NCBI GenBank assembly: GCA_041477005.1
Contig: JBGOUJ010000573.1
Location: forward strand, 1-5,112
Length of the DNA: 5,112 nt
Reading direction: 5' to 3'
Source: JBGOUJ01 sp041477005
Lineage (GTDB): Bacteria; Acidobacteriota; Terriglobia; Bryobacterales; JACQDG01
Part shown: positions 1 to 5,010 of the stretch, one piece after another
Position numbering within the stretch: the first letter of the stretch is position 1
Layout of the letters: each line of letters begins with the position of its first letter
Translations under genes and position numbers: made by a program
Notes under the pieces: model-generated
What the model saw: only the letters and a program-made list of their open reading frames with translations
Told to the model about the DNA's origin: nothing
Databases searched by the model: none

Positions 1-223
1 GCACCGTTGCTTGCCGAAGGAAATCCTCATAGCTTCGGATGCAGGCTTCCTTGCCCCTGCCCGCCTCCTGGAAGTCGGGACCCTTGACCACCATGTCGTC
101 GTGAAAGCACTCTCCCAGCACCCTCGGAAGCTCATCCGGGATCCCCTTCAGCCAGGCGTCGTTGATCTTGCCGAGCAGCAGCCGGATTTCATCCCGGTCG
201 TTCGTCTCTTCTCCAGAGGGCAT
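1..223 (-). CDS. NTF2/SnoaL-like (DUF4440-type) protein, 3' part cut by window edge
   Basis: Only the first 74 codons are present; the frame is open to the left edge, so the C-terminal part is missing. The visible protein starts MPSGEETNDRDEIRLLLGKI and continues NDAWLKGIPDELPRVLGECFH, then DDMVVKGPDF and GKEACIRSYEDF. An amphipathic first helix (I/N..W), a loop with a short helix, 'F.DDMV..GP.F' and then 'G..A....Y..F' is the usual beginning of the NTF2-like/SnoaL fold, a small alpha+beta cone used by limonene-epoxide-hydrolase-like enzymes, polyketide cyclases and many stress or binding proteins. The start at 223 is chosen because AAAGGAGA lies 4-5 bases upstream; the ATG four bases earlier (227) is in another frame that stops after 12 codons. 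It lies 58 bp downstream of the PPOX gene on the same strand and may be co-transcribed. The catalytic residues of the family cannot be judged from this fragment, so no reaction is assigned. Confidence 0.75.
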   Translation of the reverse strand, partial: MPSGEETNDRDEIRLLLGKINDAWLKGIPDELPRVLGECFHDDMVVKGPDFQEAGRGKEACIRSYEDFLRQATV

Positions 224-227
224 GCAT

Positions 228-235
228 TCTCCTTT
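228..235 (-). promoter_or_regulatory. Shine-Dalgarno site of the SnoaL-like gene
   Basis: On the minus strand the bases read AAAGGAGA, a strong match to the anti-Shine-Dalgarno sequence, ending 4 bases before the ATG at 223. It decides between the two ATGs at 227 and 223, because only the second opens a long frame. Confidence 0.75.
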
Positions 236-294
236 CGTGCATTGTCCGCTTAGTGTTTGGGCCGCGTCATTGTTTGGCCGGTCATTGTTGGGCC
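236..294. repeat. Short tandem repeat, about 16 bp period, spanning a stop codon
   Basis: Four successive imperfect copies read, on the plus strand, GGTCATTGTTGGGCC (280-294), GCGTCATTGTTTGGCC (264-279), GCTTAGTGTTTGGGCC (248-263) and a shorter CGTGCATTGTCC (236-247). The copy at 280-294 contains the last codons (A-Q-Q) and the TGA stop of the PPOX gene; the others fill almost the whole gap before the SnoaL-like gene. The pattern suggests local slippage duplication of the 3' end of the upstream gene, followed by divergence. No function is evident. Confidence 0.55.
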
Positions 295-722
295 AACCAG
301 TGCTTGACCCGGGTCGGCGTAATCTTGATCATCGGCCGCCGGTCAATCGCCATGGAGCGGTATTGCGGATACTTCTCGCGCAGGAGCGCCACGGCGCGCG
401 CATGCTCCGCCTTGCTATCGTCCGGCTCCAGGATTACGGCCCGCCCGCTGATCAGCAGGTAGGCGAGCTGGCTCCAGTCCGGCGAATAGTCGTCGACCAC
501 GAGAGCAACGTGCGGGTTCGCCTCGATATTTCGCACTCGCTGGAGCTGGCGGCCCGTCACCCTCTTGGGCTTTTCGTCGATGGGCGAATAGAGGCAGCCG
601 CCGTCGAAGACGTAGCAGACCGGCACCACGGACGGTTGCCCGTCGAGGCCGGCCGTAGCCAGGCGCGCGACCGCATGCCGCAGGAGGAACTCGCGGGCGC
701 TATCCGGGATCGAGAGCGCCAT
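282..722 (-). CDS. PPOX-class (Rv0121-like) F420-dependent oxidoreductase, pyridoxamine 5'-phosphate oxidase fold
   Basis: A 146-residue protein, the normal length for small split-barrel flavin/F420-binding proteins of the pyridoxamine-oxidase superfamily. It begins with a short helix (about 7-16), then a first strand pair HAVARLATAGLDGQPSVVPV (16-35), typical of the fold, and CYVFDGGCLYSPIDEKPKR (36-54). The stretch 'DEKPKR...L.R..N....P.V.L.VDDY..DW..L' (49-86) is the signature I associate with the Rv0121-type family TIGR03668, predicted to bind coenzyme F420. A further strand, LISGRAVIL (90-98), and a helix ending KYPQY (117-121) precede the C-terminal I-K-I-T-P.R...W segment. The start at 722 lies 6 bases after the TGA of the LLM gene; no strong Shine-Dalgarno site is visible, so translation may be coupled to that gene. 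Co-location with an LLM oxidoreductase fits an F420- or flavin-linked redox role in the cytoplasm. Substrate unknown; FMN or heme binding is the main alternative. Confidence 0.87.
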   Translation of the reverse strand: MALSIPDSAREFLLRHAVARLATAGLDGQPSVVPVCYVFDGGCLYSPIDEKPKRVTGRQLQRVRNIEANPHVALVVDDYSPDWSQLAYLLISGRAVILEPDDSKAEHARAVALLREKYPQYRSMAIDRRPMIKITPTRVKHWLAQQ

Positions 723-728
723 AGCGCT

Positions 729-1646
729 TCACTGAGACGCTTCCATCAACTGCTCCATCCGGGTGAGGCCCAGGTCGATCGGCGAGTTGCTGAAGCCGAT
801 TTCCGGAGGCGAGTGCAGCAGTCCATCCACCCCGATGTCGCGCAGCCGGCTGATGTCGTCTCGAATCTCGGCGACCGTCCCCACGAATTCCCGGCGTTCC
901 GACCCCGGCGACTCCTCCAGCACAAAGGGAAACGTCCGCAGGATCACTTTCAGCCGGCCGCGCCTGGCCCATGCCGCCATTTCGTGCAATTGCCGGATCA
1001 TCGGTTCGAGCGCCGCGCTGGGAAGTCCCACCGGGTTCCAGCCGTCGGCGAGCTGGACCGAGCGCTCCAGGGCCTTCGGGCTGAGGCCTCCAACATAGAT
1101 CGGCGGGTGAGGCTTCTGCACGGGCTTCGGCCCGACCTTGGATTCGGGAATGTGGTAGAAGCTGCCGTCGAACCCCACCGGATCTTTGGTCCACAGGTCA
1201 ATCATCACTCGCAGAAACTCGTCGGTTCGCTCGCCGCGACGCTCGAACGGCGTGCCGGCCGCCGCATACTCATCGCGCGACCACCCCGTGCCGATGCCGA
1301 CCTCGACGCGGCCGGCGGAGAGCACGTCGAGCGTCGCGATCCGGCGAGCGAGCTGGATCGGCGTGTGGTAAGGCAGCACCAGCACGCTGGTCCCGAGCCG
1401 AACCCTCTTGGTGTGGGCCGCAACGAAGGTCAGGGTCTCGATCGGATCGAGCACGGCCTGATACTGTTCGGGGAGGCCGCCGTCGGGTGTCGCGGGATAA
1501 GGTTCTTGCGGGCGCAGCGGCCAAAGCAGCCGCTCCAGCACCCACACCGAGTCGTACCCCAATTCTTCCGCGCGCTTGGCGCAGCGAACGAGATTCTCCG
1601 GGGTCGCCTGCGGGCCGAGCTGGGGAAGTGAAATTCCGATCTGCAT
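729..1646 (-). CDS. LLM-class (luciferase-like) F420-dependent oxidoreductase
   Basis: A 305-residue bacterial-luciferase-like TIM-barrel oxidoreductase. It starts MQIGISLPQLGPQATPENLV (strand 1 and loop), then AEELGYDSVWV (26-36), the usual second strand where flavin-type partners begin. DPIETLTFVAAHTKRVRLGT (67-86) and LARRIATLDVLSAGRVEVGI (99-118) follow, then GTGWSRDEYAAAG (119-131), the characteristic glycine-rich cofactor-binding segment of the TIGR03619/Rv2161c-like F420 group. 'PPIYVGGLSPKALERSVQLADGWNP' (181-205) is the conserved late barrel strand. Length fits the family (about 290-330). The frame extends upstream to 1718, but those 24 residues lie over a non-coding heptad repeat, and the conserved protein begins exactly at M1646, so 1646 is chosen even though no clear Shine-Dalgarno site precedes it. 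It heads the three-gene minus-strand cluster. F420 use is a family-based prediction; FMN with a reductase partner is the alternative. Substrate unknown. Confidence 0.9.
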   Translation of the reverse strand: MQIGISLPQLGPQATPENLVRCAKRAEELGYDSVWVLERLLWPLRPQEPYPATPDGGLPEQYQAVLDPIETLTFVAAHTKRVRLGTSVLVLPYHTPIQLARRIATLDVLSAGRVEVGIGTGWSRDEYAAAGTPFERRGERTDEFLRVMIDLWTKDPVGFDGSFYHIPESKVGPKPVQKPHPPIYVGGLSPKALERSVQLADGWNPVGLPSAALEPMIRQLHEMAAWARRGRLKVILRTFPFVLEESPGSERREFVGTVAEIRDDISRLRDIGVDGLLHSPPEIGFSNSPIDLGLTRMEQLMEASQ

Positions 1647-1688
1647 GGCAAACAGTTTACCGCAGCCTGCGGGATAGGCCGCTCTCTG

Positions 1689-1709
1689 CCGCTGATGGCT
1701 GACCGCTGA
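1689..1709. repeat. Triple 7-bp tandem repeat upstream of the LLM gene
   Basis: CCGCTGA, TGGCTGA and CCGCTGA follow each other without gaps. This lies 43 bases upstream of the LLM start, in the non-coding gap. Similar CTGA-type heptad runs occur between genes in some acidobacterial genomes (from memory, not verified). The run is probably why a spurious upstream extension of the LLM frame exists. Confidence 0.5.
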
Positions 1710-1834
1710 AATCATCAATACTTGCAGCCCGTCTCGAGGTGGCGAGGGCCCGCCTGCGAGGTGAGCAGAAGCAAGTCAAAAGACAAATTGCAAAAGGCAA
1801 AAGGCAAAAATCGAGGAAGGGGGCATCTTCTCAG

Positions 1835-1857
1835 TGCCCGGCCCCGAGGGCCGGGCA
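1835..1857. repeat. GC-rich hairpin, 10-bp perfect stem with 3-base loop
   Basis: TGCCCGGCCC pairs perfectly with GGGCCGGGCA around the loop CGA. It forms the first half of the centre of the larger inverted repeat. On the minus strand, the direction of the permease, the stem is followed about 19 bases later by a T-run (ATTTTTG), too far for a standard intrinsic terminator. A transcript-ending or 3'-stabilising role is therefore only possible. Confidence 0.6.
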
Positions 1858-1859
1858 AA

Positions 1860-1886
1860 CGCGGACTTCGTCCGCGATGCTTTTTT
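1860..1886 (+). terminator. Hairpin followed by T6, terminator-like on the plus strand
   Basis: CGCGGAC pairs with GTCCGCG (7 bp) around a TTC loop at 1867-1869, followed after four bases by TTTTTT (1881-1886). This resembles an intrinsic terminator reading rightward, but no plus-strand gene enters it; both neighbours are transcribed leftward. It is more likely a structural part of the palindromic element that happens to resemble a terminator. Confidence 0.3.
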
Positions 1887-1952
1887 CAAGAATGCCCTTT
1901 TCCTTGATTCTTGCCTTTTGCAATTTGCCTTTTGCCTTGTCTTTATCCGGAT

Positions 1953-4613
1953 CTATTCCTCCCGAAGCGTCTGCGCCGGGTTGAGCCGGGCCACACGCAG
2001 CGCGGGGATGAAGCTGGCGGCGGCTGAGACCAGCAAAAGCGTCAGGGCGACCATTCCGAACGTAACGGCATCGGTGGCGCTCACGCCCCAAACAAGGTGC
2101 CGCAAAACCTGTGCCGCGGCCCGGGCCAGCACGCACCCGACAATCACGCCGCCAAGCGCCAGCGCCACTCCCGGCAGCGCCACGGCTCGCATCGCCTGCC
2201 CGGTCGTGGCACCCAGCGCCATCCGAATCCCCAGCTCGCGCGTGCGCTCCGCGACGGAGTTCGCAATCAGGCCATAAATGCCGACAGCCGCCAGCACCAG
2301 GGCCAGGCCGCCCAGAATCGTCAGCAGGATCGCCCCCACCCGCTGCTCGGACAAAGAGCGTGACCGGACGTCGGCCATGCTGCGGAAGCCGGCGAACGGC
2401 AGTTGCGGGTCTATGGCCTCCACCGCGCGCTGCATGCCGGCTATGACGCCTCCCTGGGGCACGGAGGTGCGTACCACCCAGCTTGGAGAGAACCAGGTAT
2501 GCGCCAATTGCAGGAACTTGTCGGAAGTCTGCGCCGCCGGCATAAAGGCGCCGGGCATGGGCGCCAGCGGGCCGTAATCTCCCCAGCCGGGCCTTTGCTG
2601 TACGTCGCCTACCACGCCCACAATCTCGCTAGGCGCCCCATCAATCCTCAGGTGGCTGCCGAGCGGGTCCTGCTCGGGAAGATACTTCCTCACGAAAGCT
2701 TCATTTACGACCACCACCCGCGTGGACCCGGGGCCGTCGGCGCCGGTCAGCAGACGGCCTCGCAGCAGCGGAATCCGCAGCGTCTGGAAGTATTCCGGCG
2801 TTATGTAAATGAGGTTCATGATCTGGGTCTTGTCATCCACGCGGGGGCCGTCCAGCCGTCGAAACCCAACATTCAAGGGTCGCACGTATGGCACACTGAG
2901 GCCCACCGCCGCGGATTCCACTCCGGGCAGCTCCCGAATGCGGGCCAGGCTTTGCTCGAAAAGCTGATTCACGCGCCGGCTGCTCGTGTAGCGCGCGTCC
3001 TGCAACGAGAGGTTGGCGGTGATCACGTTCGTCGGGTCGAAGCCGGGGCGGAGGTTTACGAGGTAGGCAAAAGTGCGGATCAGAAGGCCGGCACCGATCA
3101 GAAGCACCATTCCCAGCGCCACCTCGCCCAGCACCAGAGACCGGCGTAGCCATCGGCTCCGGCGCCCTGCCACTCCCCGCCCCCCGCCCTCCGCCAGGGC
3201 CGCGCAAACATCCACGCGGCTGGCTTCGAGCGCCGGGAGCACGCCGAACACGAGGCTGGTGACCAGGGACAGCCCCGCAGTCACGCCCAGCACTCGCAGG
3301 TCGAGGCGCAGCGTCTGCCAGATGCCCAGAGTGTCCTTCGCCAGCAACCGGAGTCCCTGCATCCCCAGCCACCCCAGCGCAACGCCGACCGCCCCGCCGC
3401 AGAAGGCGAGCAGCAGACTCTCGGTCAGCATTTGCCGCAGCACGGCGCCGCGCCCGCCGCCGAGCGCCAGGCGCGTGGCGATCTCCCGGGTCCGCGCGGC
3501 GGCACGGGCCAGCAGCAGGCCGGCGATGTTGACGCAGCCGATCAGCAGTACCACGCCAACGGCGCCTATCAGAATCAGCAGCGGCATTCGCACGCCTTGC
3601 GTCAGCCCTTGCTGCAAGGGGATCAGGCGCAGCCAGGCCGACACATCGGGTGGAAGGCGGCGTTCCTGGAGCATCGGCGCGCCGACGACGTTGACTTGGG
3701 AGTCGGCTTGCGCCCAGGTCACGCCCGGCCGCAGCCGCGCCACGATATGGTAGTTCGTCCCGCCTCCCTCGCCGGTTGTCGACGGCCGCAAGGGCGTCCA
3801 CAAGTCGGCCGGCACGCTGGTTTGAAATCCCGGCGGCATCACTCCGACGATCGTGTAGGGCTCGCCTCGCAACAGGACCGCGCGATCGATCACCGACGGG
3901 TCCGCGTTGAAGACGCGCTTCCAAAGCGCGTAGCTCAGCACGGTGACGGCCGGCCCGCCCACCCGGTCTTCCTCCGGCATGAACTCGCGACCGAGCATGG
4001 GGTTGATCCCAAGCACGCGGAAGAAGCCCGCCGATACCCGCTCTTGCTGGACGTACTCTACCTTGCCCTGGGCGGCGAAGTTAACGCCCGTCCAGCCGCC
4101 GCCGAAGGCCGCGCAGTCGAGATAGGTGGCGTGCTCGTGTACCGCGAGCCAGGTGCGTCCGTTCTGAGAGGTCTGGTCTTCCTCCATTCCTCGGCCCTGG
4201 AAATGAGTCACGAAGGTTACCAGCCGCTCCGGTTCCGGGTAGGGCAGCGCGCGCAGCAGCACCGCATCCACCACGCTGAAAACCGCCGTGTTGACGCCGA
4301 TGCACAGGGCCAGGGTGAGAACGGTGGTAGCGGTGAAAGCGGGGCTCTTCCGCAGCAAGCGGGCGGCGTGGCGCAGGTTTCGCCGGAATTCATCCGTCCA
4401 GCGAAGCCCCAACGCCTCGCGGCACTCGTCCTTCACGGCTTCCACCGCGCCGAACTCCACTCGCGCGCGCCGCCGGGCCTCTGCCGGGGGCACACCGCGA
4501 GCTGCGAGGTCTTCGCTATAGCGCTCGATGTGCGACTCGATCTCCGCCTCCATCTCCCGCTCCACCCGGCGCCGTCTTAGAAGCGAATGAAACCAGGACT
4601 TGCCGTACGACAT
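1953..4613 (-). CDS. ADOP family orphan ABC transporter permease (MacB/FtsX type)
   Basis: An 886-residue inner-membrane permease of the acidobacterial duplicated orphan permease type. A basic, charged cytoplasmic prefix (1-90, with LLRRRRVEREMEAEIESHIE) precedes the first membrane segment (about 93-120, PAFTATTVLTLALCIGVNTA). A MacB-like extracytoplasmic domain (about 130-320) follows, then FtsX block one: membrane segments near 343-369, 400-425 and 440-460, with RTREIATRLALGGGRGAVLR (374-393). The unit then repeats: membrane segment about 493-513, second extracytoplasmic domain (about 530-745), and FtsX block two with RTRELGIRMALGATTGQAMR (790-809), membrane segments near 760-785, 812-835 and 850-871, ending in RVARLNPAQTLREE. 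There is no Walker A/B ATPase domain and no ATPase gene beside it. The start at 4613 is preferred over an ATG at 4637 because GGAGGAGG precedes it by 6 bases and it follows the padR stop by one base (TGACATG), implying coupled translation. Cargo unknown; relatives of the MacB group act in export, lipoprotein release or mechanotransmission rather than classical import. Confidence 0.95.
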   Translation of the reverse strand: MSYGKSWFHSLLRRRRVEREMEAEIESHIERYSEDLAARGVPPAEARRRARVEFGAVEAVKDECREALGLRWTDEFRRNLRHAARLLRKSPAFTATTVLTLALCIGVNTAVFSVVDAVLLRALPYPEPERLVTFVTHFQGRGMEEDQTSQNGRTWLAVHEHATYLDCAAFGGGWTGVNFAAQGKVEYVQQERVSAGFFRVLGINPMLGREFMPEEDRVGGPAVTVLSYALWKRVFNADPSVIDRAVLLRGEPYTIVGVMPPGFQTSVPADLWTPLRPSTTGEGGGTNYHIVARLRPGVTWAQADSQVNVVGAPMLQERRLPPDVSAWLRLIPLQQGLTQGVRMPLLILIGAVGVVLLIGCVNIAGLLLARAAARTREIATRLALGGGRGAVLRQMLTESLLLAFCGGAVGVALGWLGMQGLRLLAKDTLGIWQTLRLDLRVLGVTAGLSLVTSLVFGVLPALEASRVDVCAALAEGGGRGVAGRRSRWLRRSLVLGEVALGMVLLIGAGLLIRTFAYLVNLRPGFDPTNVITANLSLQDARYTSSRRVNQLFEQSLARIRELPGVESAAVGLSVPYVRPLNVGFRRLDGPRVDDKTQIMNLIYITPEYFQTLRIPLLRGRLLTGADGPGSTRVVVVNEAFVRKYLPEQDPLGSHLRIDGAPSEIVGVVGDVQQRPGWGDYGPLAPMPGAFMPAAQTSDKFLQLAHTWFSPSWVVRTSVPQGGVIAGMQRAVEAIDPQLPFAGFRSMADVRSRSLSEQRVGAILLTILGGLALVLAAVGIYGLIANSVAERTRELGIRMALGATTGQAMRAVALPGVALALGGVIVGCVLARAAAQVLRHLVWGVSATDAVTFGMVALTLLLVSAAASFIPALRVARLNPAQTLREE

Positions 4614-4614
4614 G

Positions 4615-4956
4615 TCAGGCCTCCTCCGGCCGAGCATCGAGCACGCTGGCGATGGCCGCGGACAGACGGTTCCATTGGTCTCTCTCCGACCTCAGTTGGC
4701 GACGGCCGGCGGCCGTGAGCCGGTAGTACTTGGCTTTCCGCTTGTTCTCGCTCTCCCCCCACTCCGACGCGATCCAGCCCCGGCGCTCCAGGCGATAGAG
4801 AGCCGGATACAGAGATCCCTGCGGGATCTGCAAGGCGTCTCCCGAAATCTGCTGGATGCGCAGCAGGACGCCGTACCCGTGTAAGGGACCGAGCGATACC
4901 GCCTTCAGAATGAGCATGTCGAGGGTCCCTTGCAACAACTCCACTGGCCCGTGCAT
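4615..4956 (-). CDS. PadR family transcriptional regulator (acidobacterial ADOP-associated type)
   Basis: A 113-residue winged-helix repressor, the compact length of subfamily-2 PadR proteins. Residues 7-40, ELLQGTLDMLILKAVSLGPL then HGYGVLLRIQQISGD, form helices 1-2. QIPQGSLYPALYRLERRGWI (43-62) is the recognition helix with the diagnostic 'QGSLYPAL.RLE..G', and ASEWGESENKRKAKYYRLT (63-81) is the wing, followed by TAAGRRQL and a short C-terminal dimerisation helix to 108. It matches the acidobacterial PadR type (TIGR03433) normally found ahead of ADOP permeases. The ATG at 4956 has AGGAGA 4 bases upstream. The gene ends one base before the permease, so it is the first gene of a two-gene operon. 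Three copies of a CTCCTAG/CTAGGAG half-site overlap its promoter, suggesting autorepression. The effector is not known. Confidence 0.95.
   Translation of the reverse strand: MHGPVELLQGTLDMLILKAVSLGPLHGYGVLLRIQQISGDALQIPQGSLYPALYRLERRGWIASEWGESENKRKAKYYRLTAAGRRQLRSERDQWNRLSAAIASVLDARPEEA
4620..4627 (-). promoter_or_regulatory. Shine-Dalgarno site of the ADOP permease, inside the padR 3' end
   Basis: The minus strand reads GGAGGAGG, six bases before the ATG at 4613. It encodes part of the PEEA tail of PadR at the same time. It fixes 4613, not 4637, as the permease start. Confidence 0.85.
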
Positions 4957-4961
4957 ACACT

Positions 4962-5005
4962 CTCCTAGTGTGTCTAGGAGGATTGTACAAGCCTTCTCCT
5001 AGACA
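4962..5005. promoter_or_regulatory. Candidate PadR operator: three CTCCTAG/CTAGGAG half-sites
   Basis: Half-sites lie at 4962-4968 (CTCCTAG), 4974-4980 (CTAGGAG) and 4996-5002 (CTCCTAG). The first two form a 7-bp perfect inverted repeat with a 5-base spacer. The last two form a 10-bp perfect inverted repeat (TGTCTAGGAG at 4971-4980, CTCCTAGACA at 4996-5005) with a 15-base spacer that holds the -10 box and an 8-base palindrome TTGTACAA (4983-4990). One half-site lies between the -35 and -10 boxes, one at the predicted transcript start, and one over the padR Shine-Dalgarno site. Binding by a dimeric winged-helix repressor here would block RNA polymerase, so this is the likely autoregulatory site. 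Symmetry and placement are seen; PadR binding is inferred. Confidence 0.75.
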
Positions 5006-5010
5006 GTCAA
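4982..5010 (-). promoter_or_regulatory. Sigma70-type promoter of the padR-permease operon
   Basis: On the minus strand TTGACT (5010-5005) and TACAAT (4987-4982) are separated by exactly 17 bases, each one mismatch from consensus. Transcription would start near 4975, giving an untranslated leader of about 18-20 bases that includes AGGAGA ahead of the padR ATG. No such promoter is visible for the LLM-PPOX-SnoaL cluster. Confidence 0.8.

Larger units (their letters stand above)
1782..1945. repeat. Imperfect long inverted repeat (palindromic, MITE/REP-like intergenic element)
   Basis: The left arm (about 1782-1829) is A-rich with CAAAAGG tandem heptads. The right arm (about 1888-1930, with a related tail to 1945) is its imperfect reverse complement. 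A 17-base stretch is perfectly complementary between 1784-1800 and 1911-1927; outside it the arms continue (ATCGAGGAA against ATCAAGGAA, GGGCATCTT against GGGCATTCTT) with one 7-bp heptad insertion in the left arm. The 58-base centre holds two tight GC hairpins, described separately. No transposase frame is present. The element fills most of the 306 bp gap (1647-1952) and ends 8 bases from the stop codon of the permease. It could form a long hairpin in RNA read from the minus strand, so a role in ending or stabilising the permease transcript is possible. I identify it as a non-autonomous interspersed repeat from structure alone; I cannot check copy number. Confidence 0.7.

Noticed and set aside
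162..1631. 489-codon plus-strand open frame opposite the LLM and PPOX genes
   Set aside because: It is antisense to two well-recognised protein families, its translation has an Arg/Pro/His-rich composition without any recognisable domain, and it has no Shine-Dalgarno site. It is an expected artefact of GC-rich coding DNA.
1647..1718. Upstream extension of the LLM protein to the ATG at 1718
   Set aside because: The extra 24 residues are read through the CTGA heptad repeat and precede the conserved MQIGISLPQ start of the family; no ribosome binding site supports 1718.
1647..1781. Promoter for the LLM-PPOX-SnoaL cluster
   Set aside because: I looked for -35/-10 pairs on the minus strand here and found only isolated weak hexamers with wrong spacing, so none is annotated.
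1722..1984. Short plus-strand frames and a minus-strand frame across the intergenic palindrome
   Set aside because: They are translations of the repeat (Lys/Gln-rich from the CAAAAGG heptads) with no conserved protein features or ribosome binding site.
3432..4580. 382-codon plus-strand open frame opposite the permease
   Set aside because: Fully antisense to the ADOP gene, with a low-information Arg/Gln/His/Ala-rich product, as are the other frames at 2403-3149 and 2833-3924.
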